A stretch of 13,620 bases of DNA from Candidatus Uhrbacteria bacterium (GCA_003511125.1 DOJV01000030.1:1-13620), one strand, 5' to 3'. Shown: positions 1 through 6,805, counted from the stretch's first letter. The notes: a model not told the origin generated them from the letters alone. Program-made: numbers and translations.

Positions 1-239
1 AGGAATTAGGAAACAAAGCCGTTCTGAACGCCAAAGTACCGATTATCTTTTTTTCAACAGAAGCTTTGCGATACGGAAATATTGATATAAAGATGTTTTA
101 TCCCTGGATTGTGAATTTTCATGTTTTTCTTGATCCCGCCGTAATCAAAGATCTTGAGGAGGATATTCGTTGGTTGTTGGGAATGGGTGAAAAACCCGAA
201 GGTTCAAGCCCGGATTCTGTTCGTCGACCACCGTGGTAG
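1..239 (+). CDS. C-terminal fragment of an unrecognised protein
   Basis: The frame starting at base 3 is open from the window edge to TAG at 237-239, giving about 78 residues of the C-terminal end of a protein that begins outside the window. The fragment holds a hydrophobic beta-strand-like stretch (VPIIFFST) near its start, an aromatic stretch (FYPWIVNFHVFLDP), an acidic helix (DLEEDIRWLLGMGE) and a polar tail ending RRPPW. No family is recognised. The reading frame is supported by sensible composition and by a strong terminator 28 bases after the stop. Function unknown; a gene is likely but the identity is open. Confidence 0.6.
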   Translation, partial: ELGNKAVLNAKVPIIFFSTEALRYGNIDIKMFYPWIVNFHVFLDPAVIKDLEEDIRWLLGMGEKPEGSSPDSVRRPPW

Positions 240-266
240 TTTAAGCTTTTTCCGGCCGACCCCTTG

Positions 267-293
267 ACCGCTGTTTTGACAGCGGTTTTTTTT
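267..293 (+). terminator. Rho-independent terminator after the first gene
   Basis: A perfect 7-bp stem ACCGCTG / CAGCGGT with loop TTTTGA is followed by a run of eight T. It lies 28 bases after the TAG of the upstream partial gene and should end its transcript. Confidence 0.85.
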
Positions 294-319
294 AAAAATA
301 AAACCCCTCCCAACCTTGG

Positions 320-357
320 CCTTTGATGCCTCAGGCCACACTGAGACTAATCGAAGG
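320..357. repeat. Degenerate intergenic palindrome
   Basis: An imperfect inverted repeat: outer arms CCTT/AAGG, middle GAT/ATC and an inner perfect CTCAG/CTGAG stem around the loop GCCACA. It resembles the short extragenic palindromes carrying CTCAG...CTGAG and TTCGA arms that are scattered in many bacterial genomes, with arms decayed here. It sits between two converging transcripts, just before A8 and G8 homopolymer runs (362-377). On the minus strand the material downstream of the transporter gene is C-rich then T-rich and might help termination, but no clean terminator was found there. Confidence 0.5.
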
Positions 358-389
358 GTGGAAAAAAAAGGGGGGGGCTGGGTGGAGGA

Positions 390-1772
390 TCATTTTATCT
401 GATCCACCAAAACCACCACGCTAAACACTCCAAAAAAAATAAAAATCAAACCCAACAAAATTTTTCGCCACAAAGCCGGCTGGAAAATTTTCGGCAGAGC
501 GCGGCGATTCAAAACCGATACCAAGCCAATGTGAACAAACATCGCCGCGGCATTCAAACAGGCACCGATGACGATCAAGGTTTTCGGTTCAGTCGCTCCA
601 AGAAGGAAAAGAATAATTCCAAAAGCAATTTGCGCCCACAAAAATGAAAAATAAATTTTTGATAGATGAACGGTTTTTTTTCCACTTCGTTTCATTTGAG
701 TGATGGCGGCGTTTTCGGCCATTATCCGCGAAGTTGAATCCATCACGCCGAGTTGGGTTTGGAATAACATGATCGAGACTACGAATAAAAAGGCCGCACC
801 AATTCCAGGCGACAGAATTCGTCCGATGGCCGCGCCTTCGTTGATGACAAAATTTATCCCGGTGGTATTGTCCCCAAGGCCAAAAGTTGTAGCGTACGAC
901 AAGAGCATTAATAAAGCGATTGAGAGAGCACCAATGAACCAGAAAACCATCAAATGTTCCAACGAGATTTTTTTCCACCAAGCGAAAAAATTCTTTTTTG
1001 CTTCTTCGTTCATCTCGAATTTTTCGCCTTCGAGTTTTATTTCTTGCTCAACTTCGTTGTGTTTGAACAAGCCGGATATTTTCTGTGCGTACTTACCCAT
1101 ACCATAGCCTTTTTCTTTGATGTAAATAGATTGCGTCAGATTCAAGTTTCCGCCGGCGCCAGAATATGCGAATGCCCCGAGAAAAGTGGCCAAGGCTATT
1201 CCGACAGGCAAGAAGACGTAGCCTTCGCCTTGTCCGATCATGCCTTTGGCCAGAGCAGACCAGTCGTTTGAATCGCTTAAAAAAATCGCGAGCAGGAAAA
1301 TAAAGGGTACACCGATCAAAATAATCGTTCGTGTCAGTTTTTCCATTAAACCATAAACGGTTTTGCCGGCGCTCAAAATTAAACCGATCAAAATCAGAAA
1401 AATAATTGCCACCCAAACAAAATTCTCAATTCCTAAAATCGAGGCAAAAACTTTGGCCGAAGCGGCTATGATGCCCGGTAGGCCAAAGCCGACAAAAGTC
1501 GAAATAATAAACCATAGTGGTGCCAGTTTCCAAAATTTTGCGATGCCGACAAAAACACTTTCGCCTTTTACCAAAGCGTAGCGTTCGATTTCCATGTTGA
1601 TAAAATATTGAAAAGTGATGCCAAGCAGAGCTCCCCAAGCAATCCCCAAACCATAATTCGAGGCAAGATAAGGCCAGAGGATAACTTCGCCCGAGCCCAG
1701 GCCGAGCGCCAAAATGACAAAACTGGGGCCGATCAGTTTTTTGAGGGGGAGTGGGGGAGGGAAGGGTTTCAT
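390..1772 (-). CDS. Nramp-superfamily membrane transporter, divergent
   Basis: A 460-residue integral membrane protein with about 11 hydrophobic helices, the usual size and layout of the Nramp (SLC11/MntH) superfamily. The first helix begins GPSFVILALG, like the GPGFL start of Nramp proteins. The TM1 metal motif DPGN is replaced by GSGE (residues 26-29), and the TM6 region, where Nramp has MPH, reads GAFAYSGAGGNLNLTQ (199-214). A charged cytoplasmic loop with many Glu and Lys (about 235-268) is inserted after TM6. The missing Asp, Asn, Met and His ligands argue against a standard Mn/Fe importer, so the substrate is unknown. It starts 11 bases after the methyltransferase stop, so the two are probably co-transcribed. 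No Shine-Dalgarno is visible. The stop is TGA. Confidence 0.75.
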   Translation of the reverse strand: MKPFPPPLPLKKLIGPSFVILALGLGSGEVILWPYLASNYGLGIAWGALLGITFQYFINMEIERYALVKGESVFVGIAKFWKLAPLWFIISTFVGFGLPGIIAASAKVFASILGIENFVWVAIIFLILIGLILSAGKTVYGLMEKLTRTIILIGVPFIFLLAIFLSDSNDWSALAKGMIGQGEGYVFLPVGIALATFLGAFAYSGAGGNLNLTQSIYIKEKGYGMGKYAQKISGLFKHNEVEQEIKLEGEKFEMNEEAKKNFFAWWKKISLEHLMVFWFIGALSIALLMLLSYATTFGLGDNTTGINFVINEGAAIGRILSPGIGAAFLFVVSIMLFQTQLGVMDSTSRIMAENAAITQMKRSGKKTVHLSKIYFSFLWAQIAFGIILFLLGATEPKTLIVIGACLNAAAMFVHIGLVSVLNRRALPKIFQPALWRKILLGLIFIFFGVFSVVVLVDQIK

Positions 1773-1783
1773 ATCAAACTATT

Positions 1784-2995
1784 CTATTTGATAGGGCGTT
1801 TCTTTTGCAATTCTAGTCTGCAAGCCCGCAATTTTTCTTCGAGTTTAACCTTTGGCGATCTTGGTGTTGGCTTTGTGTGCCATCGTTTTTCGCCGCGATG
1901 TGACTCCCACCACTTGAAGTATCTTTCGTATGCGCGCATTAACCTGGTGATATACGAAAGGGAAAAGTCGCTCATGTCGGTGGTGAGATAGTAATCCTTG
2001 CGAATCTGAAACTTGTGCTGTTTTGAAACAATCTCAAATCTTCGTGCCGGCTGAATCGTGATGAGGTAGAAGTAATAGTTTGTGTATCCCTTTTGTCGAA
2101 GATTGAGTTCCCACTTTTGTAAAAAAGATTTTGATATTGGCGCATGATAAAACTTTGTATCTGTCGCAAATTTCCTCCGCAGGAATGTGCCAAGGGAAAT
2201 TTTACGTTGATGCAGAAAATCAATGATCACCTTCTTGTGTTTACCGCGATATCTTTCAGTGATGAACGAGATCTCAGGGATTGTCTCGTTTCCAACACTT
2301 CCTGTAATCATCTGGACGCGACCGCCGGATGTCAGGTGTGTATCGACGCCGGCGATGAACAGTTTCGGAATATCGAGGCCGTCGCCAGTGGATTCGGCGT
2401 GCAACGCGTCTGTCCTGGTCTTGTGTGGAGGAATTAATACATAAGGAGGGTTCGCTGTAATAAGGTCGAATTTCCTTCCGTTCACCGGTTCAAACATATC
2501 TCCAAGCAAAAATTCTGTTTTATCTTCTACTCCGTTCAGGATGGCGTTGAACTTGGAGTAATTGATTGCCTTCGGATTGATATCCACACCGACTGCGTGA
2601 CGCGCCTTTGCCGCGGCAAATATGGGATAGATACCGGACCCCGTAAAGACGTCGAGCGTAACATCACCTTTGTGAACATCGAGCGAATTTTCCATATAAA
2701 TAGACTCGTCGAGAGCAACCGGGAGGACATTGTCCGGGTGGCGCGGGGTGAAGTAATCCGAAACTATAAAGCGCCCTTGTACGGGAAAGACGCGAAGAAT
2801 AGGTCGTATTTTTTTTCCACTAAGTTCGATGATTTTTGCTCGAATTAGTGGTTGGAGGTTGCAAGATCCGAATGCTAGATCGGAAACAGGTCTTCTTCTT
2901 AAAAAAAGTTCGAGGAAGGTTGCCTTGTGTTGCGCATACATTTCTTGAAGCGTTGCGGCACAGGCTCTTACTAAGAGTTTTTCGAGTGATAACAT
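1784..2995 (-). CDS. Class I SAM-dependent methyltransferase (NPPY type)
   Basis: A 403-residue protein with a Rossmann-fold methyltransferase core in the middle. Motif I is DVFTGSG (115-121), the acidic end of strand 2 is GVDIN (136-140), GDMF (166-169) follows, and motif IV is NPPY (182-185). NPPY marks enzymes that methylate a planar amide or exocyclic nitrogen, such as PrmC/HemK (release-factor glutamine) and the RsmC/RlmG and N6-adenine enzymes. The N-terminal 110 residues look like a target-recognition region. The C-terminal 150 residues are basic and aromatic, which would suit an RNA or DNA substrate; this last point is inference. It lacks typical PrmC length and layout, so the target is left open. 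A promoter lies 49-77 bases upstream, and the Nramp-like gene follows 11 bases downstream. Confidence 0.8.
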   Translation of the reverse strand: MLSLEKLLVRACAATLQEMYAQHKATFLELFLRRRPVSDLAFGSCNLQPLIRAKIIELSGKKIRPILRVFPVQGRFIVSDYFTPRHPDNVLPVALDESIYMENSLDVHKGDVTLDVFTGSGIYPIFAAAKARHAVGVDINPKAINYSKFNAILNGVEDKTEFLLGDMFEPVNGRKFDLITANPPYVLIPPHKTRTDALHAESTGDGLDIPKLFIAGVDTHLTSGGRVQMITGSVGNETIPEISFITERYRGKHKKVIIDFLHQRKISLGTFLRRKFATDTKFYHAPISKSFLQKWELNLRQKGYTNYYFYLITIQPARRFEIVSKQHKFQIRKDYYLTTDMSDFSLSYITRLMRAYERYFKWWESHRGEKRWHTKPTPRSPKVKLEEKLRACRLELQKKRPIK

Positions 2996-3043
2996 AAAAT
3001 TTGTTCTGTCATGCCGAGTTGTAACCTCGTCGATAACATGATC

Positions 3044-3072
3044 AGTATAATCAATTTTTACGATCCATACAA
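3044..3072 (-). promoter_or_regulatory. Probable promoter of the methyltransferase-transporter pair
   Basis: Reading on the minus strand, TTGTAT (3067-3072) is followed by a 17-base spacer and TATACT (3044-3049). The start point would be near 3037, giving a leader of about 40 bases that contains a small CGAG...CTCG hairpin. No SD is seen before the ATG at 2995. Confidence 0.5.
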
Positions 3073-3138
3073 ATATATGAGAACGTATTTTTTTTCTTCC
3101 ACAGACTCGGCTTTTAACTTAGTCAAGAAATAAATTTT

Positions 3139-4098
3139 TTAAACCCGAACCACCTTTGCCAATTCCTGGCCTTCGGAAATTGCTTGAAGCGGATATTGGG
3201 CTAACAAAAATAAATCATAAGGCGCGTAACAATCGTTGGAAAGCCCGCTGGCCGGATTATAAATACAAGCAAAGGGATTGCCGGCCTTTAGTTTTGCGCC
3301 CGGTTCTGTTGTCCAAACCAGATAACCAAAAGAATCCGCACACAGAGTTTGAACAGAGGCCAAGGGGAAAACTAACGGTTCTGGAGACAGTGGAGAGGTC
3401 GGAGTATTCTGCAAAATTCCTGAGTGCGATAAAAAATTTAACAGGTTTTGGAATTGTTTGTTTAATTCTGCCAAGTCGATCGTTCCCTGTGTTCCGATTT
3501 CCCAGGTGGCGGCATGCGTTACTCGTCCCTCTGATTTGACCGCGGCCGCGCAACTTTCATCAAAAGCTCCCTGATAATCGTTTTCACCGAAGATTAATTG
3601 GCAGGCCGTTTCCAGTGGCGAAAAAATCTCCAGACTGGCGGCGGCGGTGTAAAGATGGGGAACTGATTGTTTGCCGTCGGAATGAATATCAAGAATTATG
3701 TCGTGTCCTTTTGTCAGCGATTGGAGCAGTGAAGCGAATTTTTCCTCTATGGCCATTCCTGGCAGAATTGTTTTAAAGGTTGAGGAAAAAATTCGATTCC
3801 AGTTTTTTCCATTTTGCGTGTTCCAACGGCCGAATTGGAAACCGGACATTTGTGCTTGAACAGCAAGCGGATTGGCCAGGGGGACAATGGTTAGTCGACC
3901 ACAGATATCTTTTTGTTTTGAGAGGAATTCAATAAGTTTGGTAAGCAGAGCTCCACCAAAAATTTCCGAACCGTGGAGATTTCCTTGAAGGTAAATAGCC
4001 GGCCCAGGTTTTGAACCGGCGCAGGTAAACACTTTAATCGAAAGGGTTTCGCCGCTTATGAGTTGTTGAAGAGGAATCGAAGTTTTTGTGATTTTCAT
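3139..4098 (-). CDS. Succinylglutamate desuccinylase/aspartoacylase-family zinc hydrolase
   Basis: A 319-residue protein of the M14-like AstE/AspA family, which hydrolyses amide bonds of N-acyl amino acids. The zinc ligands are visible: GNLHGSE gives His42 and Glu45, and DIHSDG gives His139. NGKNWNR (96-102) matches the substrate-binding Asn-Arg motif usually written DGxNLNR. The catalytic glutamate is Glu200 in ATWEIGTQG. The C-terminal 80 residues form the beta-rich domain found in this family, with GxxLKAGNPFA typical of a lipoyl-like fold. All catalytic residues are present, so it should be active; the substrate cannot be read from sequence. It lies 55 bases after the GNAT gene on the same strand, with a hairpin between them. 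No SD is visible before the ATG. Confidence 0.85.
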   Translation of the reverse strand: MKITKTSIPLQQLISGETLSIKVFTCAGSKPGPAIYLQGNLHGSEIFGGALLTKLIEFLSKQKDICGRLTIVPLANPLAVQAQMSGFQFGRWNTQNGKNWNRIFSSTFKTILPGMAIEEKFASLLQSLTKGHDIILDIHSDGKQSVPHLYTAAASLEIFSPLETACQLIFGENDYQGAFDESCAAAVKSEGRVTHAATWEIGTQGTIDLAELNKQFQNLLNFLSHSGILQNTPTSPLSPEPLVFPLASVQTLCADSFGYLVWTTEPGAKLKAGNPFACIYNPASGLSNDCYAPYDLFLLAQYPLQAISEGQELAKVVRV

Positions 4099-4110
4099 AA
4101 AAAAGTTTTT

Positions 4111-4148
4111 GGGCGCGCCGTGGTCGTTTTTTTTACAACGGCACGCCC
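4111..4148. repeat. Intergenic GC hairpin with a T8 loop
   Basis: Arms GGGCGCGCCGT (4111-4121) and ACGGCACGCCC (4138-4148) pair with one mismatch around a 16-base loop that contains eight T. On the minus strand the stem is followed by AAAAAC and then TTTTTT just before the ATG at 4098. It could lower read-through from the GNAT gene into the desuccinylase gene, but the T-run is offset, so a terminator call would be weak. Confidence 0.5.
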
Positions 4149-4153
4149 AAGAG

Positions 4154-4681
4154 TTAATTAAGTCCGGCGGGCGAAAGATATAACCAACAGGTGTGGTTTC
4201 GCCACGGACAAAGATGTTTTTCTTTTTCGCTTTTCCATTTGTCGCACGGGCCGCAGGTAAGAGCCCAGGGGATTGGCCAGGACCAGTCCGTGTGAATCAT
4301 GAAACCGGCGGCTTGCCCGGCTCGTAAAGACACCTTGTTTTGAGTGACAGCAAAGACCAGATGATCGGTCAAACTAGGAAGCGAGTAAGTTTGTTTGTAT
4401 AACTGTTTCCCAAGTCCGTAACCTCGATGATCTGGACGAATCCAGATTGAGCCTAGTTCGAGATACTTTTTCGCTACCGGCCAAAGGGCAACGAAACCGA
4501 TTATTTTCCCGTTTTGTTCAAGCACCACGGCCAGTCCGGCGTTGTAGACTGTGGCCAGATCTTCCGGCGTGGTTCGAGTATTTAGAATCATTGACTCGTT
4601 TTGTATTGCTGTCGAAAGGCTAAACCATTCGGCAGGTTCGATTTGCTGGGGAAAGTTATGAAAGTGTTTCGATGCGGTCAT
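4154..4681 (-). CDS. GNAT-family N-acetyltransferase with Cys-rich tail
   Basis: A 175-residue acetyl-CoA-dependent acyltransferase. The core has the strand KIIGFVALWP (59-68) and the acetyl-CoA pyrophosphate loop in IWIRPDHRGYGLG (79-91), with the R-x-x-G-x-G signature at 86-91. The C-terminal tail has C143-x2-C146-x11-C158-x6-C165, which could bind zinc; that is inference. The open frame extends upstream to 4792, but that extension reads through a terminator-like hairpin. The ATG at 4681 has AAAAGGGG a few bases upstream, so it is taken as the start. The desuccinylase-type gene follows 55 bases downstream, probably in one transcript. The acceptor substrate is unknown. Confidence 0.8.
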   Translation of the reverse strand: MTASKHFHNFPQQIEPAEWFSLSTAIQNESMILNTRTTPEDLATVYNAGLAVVLEQNGKIIGFVALWPVAKKYLELGSIWIRPDHRGYGLGKQLYKQTYSLPSLTDHLVFAVTQNKVSLRAGQAAGFMIHTDWSWPIPWALTCGPCDKWKSEKEKHLCPWRNHTCWLYLSPAGLN

Positions 4682-4696
4682 CTTGACCCCTTTTGG

Positions 4697-4790
4697 AAAA
4701 AGAAAAACCCCGGAGAATCCCAGGGGTTTATTTTTCGTGACAATTATTTCACGCAATTCAAAACACTGGAATCCTCTTAATGAGTATTCC
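4697..4790 (-). promoter_or_regulatory. Structured leader with terminator-like hairpin (candidate attenuator)
   Basis: In minus-strand order: an imperfect hairpin GGAATACTC...GAGGATTCC (4768-4790), a perfect CGTGA...TCACG hairpin (4736-4753), then AAACCCC...GGGGTTT (4705-4729) followed by TTTTTCTTTTT (4697-4707). The last has the form of an intrinsic terminator and lies 16-48 bases before the GNAT start, downstream of a promoter. No gene ends here on either strand, so it is better explained as attenuation than as simple termination. It matches no riboswitch class I can name. Confidence 0.5.
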
Positions 4791-4836
4791 ACGACGACGG
4801 TTTGCTACAATAAACAAGAATTTCATATCTAAATTC

Positions 4837-4865
4837 AGATTAATAGAGACAGGTTTTTTTGTCAA
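4837..4865 (-). promoter_or_regulatory. Possible promoter of the GNAT operon
   Basis: On the minus strand a perfect TTGACA (4860-4865) is followed by 17 bases and TAATCT (4837-4842), a weak -10. It would give a leader of about 150 bases containing the three hairpins above. The MITE inserted directly upstream, with its left target duplication starting at 4868. Confidence 0.4.
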
Positions 4866-4875
4866 TATAGAAAAG

Positions 4876-5101
4876 GGTTCTTCAGACTTTCCTGTGGGTA
4901 GAACAATTCTCCCAACCGTCGTCATTGCGAGCCCGGCGAAGGCGGGAAGCAATCTCCTCGATTTTTGCATGAGCAGTCGAGTTTTTGATTACAAAACAAG
5001 AATACAAGGAGATTGCTTCCGCCTTCGCTGGGTTATGATGGGCACGTCGCCGGGCTCGCAATGATGGGTGGGTTTTTACCCATAAGAAAGCCGGAGGAGC
5101 C
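4876..5101. mobile_element. MITE-like non-autonomous element with 8-bp target duplication
   Basis: A 226-bp element without a coding gene. The left end begins GGTTCTTCAGACTTTC and the right end is GAAAGCCGGAGGAGCC; the right end in reverse complement matches the left at 12 of 16 positions, and the match continues into TGGGTA. It is flanked exactly by the direct repeat TAGAAAAG at 4868-4875 and 5102-5109. Inside are strong subterminal inverted repeats (CATTGCGAGCCCGGCGA / TCGCCGGGCTCGCAATG) and a CTCGA/TCGAG stem. A second copy begins at 13472. GG(C/T)TCTTC-type ends and 8-bp duplications are, as I recall, features of ISL3-family elements, so it may be mobilised by an ISL3-like transposase elsewhere. 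That link is inference. Confidence 0.7.
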
Positions 5102-5125
5102 TAGAAAAGAAATGGGTTGAAATAT

Positions 5126-5159
5126 AAAAAAACACCATTACGATTTTTTAAGTGGTGTT
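5126..5159 (-). terminator. Terminator of the GIY-YIG pseudogene
   Basis: On the minus strand AACACCA (5153-5159) pairs with TGGTGTT (5131-5137), followed by a run of T (5126-5132). It overlaps the end of the reading frame, including the stop codon. Confidence 0.65.
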
Positions 5160-5449
5160 ATTTTATTGATATTTTGTTTTTCTAAATATTCCCTTATCAT
5201 CATCCTTAGAGTAGTTTTTCCCTTCGTGGTTTTAAAATAACTTTCTCTTCTTAAAGCATCCTCTTTGTCCAGAAAGGCCTCAAAATAAATTAACCGAAGA
5301 GGCAATCTTTTTGCTGTCGAAATATTTTCTCCATCTAAATGTTCTTAAAATCTTCTCTCTAAATTATTTGTAAAGCCAATATAAAACATCCAATCCTTTA
5401 AACTTAAGAGGGTGTAGACAAAATAAAATTCTGACGTAATTTTTGACAT
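5138..5449 (-). pseudogene. GIY-YIG endonuclease gene with one in-frame stop
   Basis: The minus-strand frame from ATG (5447-5449) to TAA (5138-5140) encodes 103 positions with one internal TAA at 5345-5347 (codon 35). Around the stop the protein reads FYFVYTLLSLKDWMFYIGF, then TNNLERRF, stop, EHLDGENIST, then LIYFEAFLDKEDALRRE. This is the single-domain GIY-YIG nuclease family (YhbQ/UvrC-like fold), where the stop position normally holds Lys or Arg in a RR(L/F)KEH motif; AAA to TAA would explain it. The C-terminal KTTKGKTTL is also typical of the family. No frameshift is needed, so this is a recent nonsense mutation or a sequencing error. It follows tRNA-Gln and a palindrome on the same strand. 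Confidence 0.85.
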
Positions 5450-5457
5450 AATTGTGC

Positions 5458-5543
5458 GAACCACTCGCCGTCGTAAAAATTCATAGTTTCACCAAAACCA
5501 ATAGCTGGTGAAACCATGAACCCGAGCGACGCGCGAGTGGTTC
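5458..5543. repeat. Large nested palindrome next to tRNA-Gln
   Basis: Outer arms GAACCACTCGC (5458-5468) and GCGAGTGGTTC (5533-5543) are perfect. Inner arms TTCATAGTTTCACCA (5480-5494) and TGGTGAAACCATGAA (5506-5520) match with one mismatch. It ends one base from the tRNA CCA end and fills the space between the tRNA and the GIY-YIG start. It looks like a dispersed palindromic element; a role in 3' processing or termination of the tRNA is possible but has no T-run to support it. Confidence 0.75.
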
Positions 5544-5544
5544 A

Positions 5545-5618
5545 TGGTTCCGAGACGTGGATTCGAACCACGATTCACGGCTTCAAAGGCCGCTGTCCTG
5601 CCATTAGACGATCTCGGA
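5545..5618 (-). tRNA. tRNA-Gln (anticodon TTG)
   Basis: Read on the minus strand: acceptor stem TCCGAGA/TCTCGGA, a short D arm with TAATGGCAG loop, anticodon stem GCGGC/GCCGT around loop CTTTGAA (anticodon TTG), T arm CGTGG-TTCGAAT-CCACG, discriminator A and an encoded CCA (5545-5547). The first anticodon-stem pair is G-T. All arms are intact. It is 74 nt including CCA and has a promoter 20-48 bases upstream. Confidence 0.95.
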
Positions 5619-5637
5619 GTTTTTTTGGCACGACAAT

Positions 5638-5666
5638 AGGATAACTGAAATTTATTTTTTTGACAA
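5638..5666 (-). promoter_or_regulatory. Promoter of tRNA-Gln
   Basis: On the minus strand TTGTCA (5661-5666), 17-base spacer, TATCCT (5638-5643). The start would be near 5631, about 13 bases before the mature tRNA 5' end. Confidence 0.6.
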
Positions 5667-5716
5667 TATTTACGAGGTGTTTACCTGTGGCAGGTTTTAT
5701 TGTATTGTTTTAACAT

Positions 5717-6760
5717 ATGTTTTTTAAAGTAAAAAGAATCGGAATTATTTTGGGTGTTTTTTTGATTATTTGTATAGTTTTAGCATTCATTTGCAGACAT
5801 TATTCCACCGAACAAACTTTACAATTTGCAGAAGAAACAACACCAGAAGTAAAAGAATGGTCGACTTTTACTTATTCTGGCGATATGACAAAAGCCGGTG
5901 GTTATCCTACTCAAATTCCCGTTGACTTTAGTTTAATATATCCATCAACCGATACAATTATAGGGCCAAGTCACTGTTATTCCCAATTTTGCGGTGTTGT
6001 AGGTTATACTTTTAATATTGAAAGCCCATTACTTAAAGGAATTGATTTAGTTACTCATAAAAAAGACGCTTTAGTTTCATTTGTGCCGATTTCGTATGAC
6101 GAGGATATTCGTGCTTCGTTTGGAGATCAGCCTCACATACAGATTGTTGGTCAAAAGCGTTCATACGGTAATTCTATCGGAACGGAATTTTTAAATGTTA
6201 CTCCAGAGCGTTCTTTGACAGTTAATAGTTCTTTTCTTGTGACAGATTTTTTCACCTCGGAAACCTATGATGTTTTTTTGTTTTATGCCGGCCCATATAC
6301 TGTTGTTGCGGCCAGACCGGCGGATAGCTCTTTTTCAGATCAAGACTGGGCTCTTTTCCTTTCTTCTTTATTAGTTTCTACTCGTTACGAAACTTCAACA
6401 TGGATTGAAGTGACTGGTGCGTTAGGGACCCCCGGTGTGTACAGTGACGCATTTATCGTACGTGTTCCGCCGGATATGAAAGTTGAGGTGCTTTACCCCG
6501 GTTTTCCGTTGGGCTTTGCCGATGCGTTTAGCATTGCCGCCACCCAAGCAACAGGGCCATTGCCAGAATCACTGCTCGTGCCAATTGTTGACCCGCGGAC
6601 CGCCAATATCCTCCCCAATGAGTTTGTGTACCAAGAGGGTGGGCGGAATTATGACTTTCGACTTATTGAAAATCCCGCTCATCCGGTGACGCCGTATGGA
6701 AAGCCGGAAGATATTTTTAAAGCGGTAGTCTCGACTATTACATTTATTGGAGACAAGTAA
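5717..6760 (+). CDS. Exported or membrane-anchored protein, function unknown
   Basis: A 347-residue protein with a basic N-terminus and one hydrophobic segment (about residues 7-26, IGIILGVFLIICIVLAFIC), then an extracytoplasmic region of about 320 residues. That region is rich in Tyr, Phe, Ser, Thr and Pro, with a possible disulfide pair (Cys87, Cys92). Cys26 is not in a good lipobox, so an uncleaved anchor or signal peptide is preferred. No family is recognised. There is no SD. A weak TTTACC-17-TATTGT (5680-5708) would place the transcript start close to the ATG, so the mRNA may be leaderless. The last third is visibly more GC-rich than the first. It ends at a bidirectional terminator shared with the metal operon. 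Confidence 0.75.
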   Translation: MFFKVKRIGIILGVFLIICIVLAFICRHYSTEQTLQFAEETTPEVKEWSTFTYSGDMTKAGGYPTQIPVDFSLIYPSTDTIIGPSHCYSQFCGVVGYTFNIESPLLKGIDLVTHKKDALVSFVPISYDEDIRASFGDQPHIQIVGQKRSYGNSIGTEFLNVTPERSLTVNSSFLVTDFFTSETYDVFLFYAGPYTVVAARPADSSFSDQDWALFLSSLLVSTRYETSTWIEVTGALGTPGVYSDAFIVRVPPDMKVEVLYPGFPLGFADAFSIAATQATGPLPESLLVPIVDPRTANILPNEFVYQEGGRNYDFRLIENPAHPVTPYGKPEDIFKAVVSTITFIGDK

Positions 6761-6766
6761 CATTCT

Positions 6767-6805
6767 AAAACAAAAGACCCGGAAATAATCCGGGTCTTTG
6801 TTTTT
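6767..6805. terminator. Bidirectional terminator
   Basis: A perfect 11-bp stem AAAGACCCGGA / TCCGGGTCTTT with a 5-base loop. It is followed by GTTTTT on the + strand and by TTTTGTTTT on the minus strand. It serves the exported-protein gene (+) and the metallothionein gene (-), and overlaps the stop codon of the latter. Confidence 0.9.

Noticed and set aside
362..377. A8 followed by G8 after the Nramp-like gene
   Set aside because: Striking homopolymers, but no clear structure or function; may be an assembly-prone tract. No clean minus-strand terminator could be built from it.
4682..4792. 37-residue N-terminal extension of the GNAT reading frame
   Set aside because: It reads through three hairpins, one terminator-like, and the ATG at 4681 has an SD-like AAAAGGGG, so the short form is preferred.
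4780..5064. 94-codon + strand frame over the MITE
   Set aside because: Its sequence is the inverted-repeat element itself, with no promoter, SD or protein-like pattern.
4876..5101. CRISPR array or integron site made of the GC-rich palindromes
   Set aside because: No regularly spaced direct repeats or spacers, and no cas or integrase gene; the structure is a single element with inverted ends.
5138..5449. TAA read as an amino acid in the GIY-YIG gene
   Set aside because: Known recoding in CPR lineages (code 25) concerns TGA, and TAA ends many other genes in this window, so a nonsense mutation is simpler.
5660..5688. TTGACA on the + strand as the -35 of the 5717 gene
   Set aside because: No -10 lies at 16-18 bases; the same bases fit the tRNA-Gln promoter on the minus strand better.
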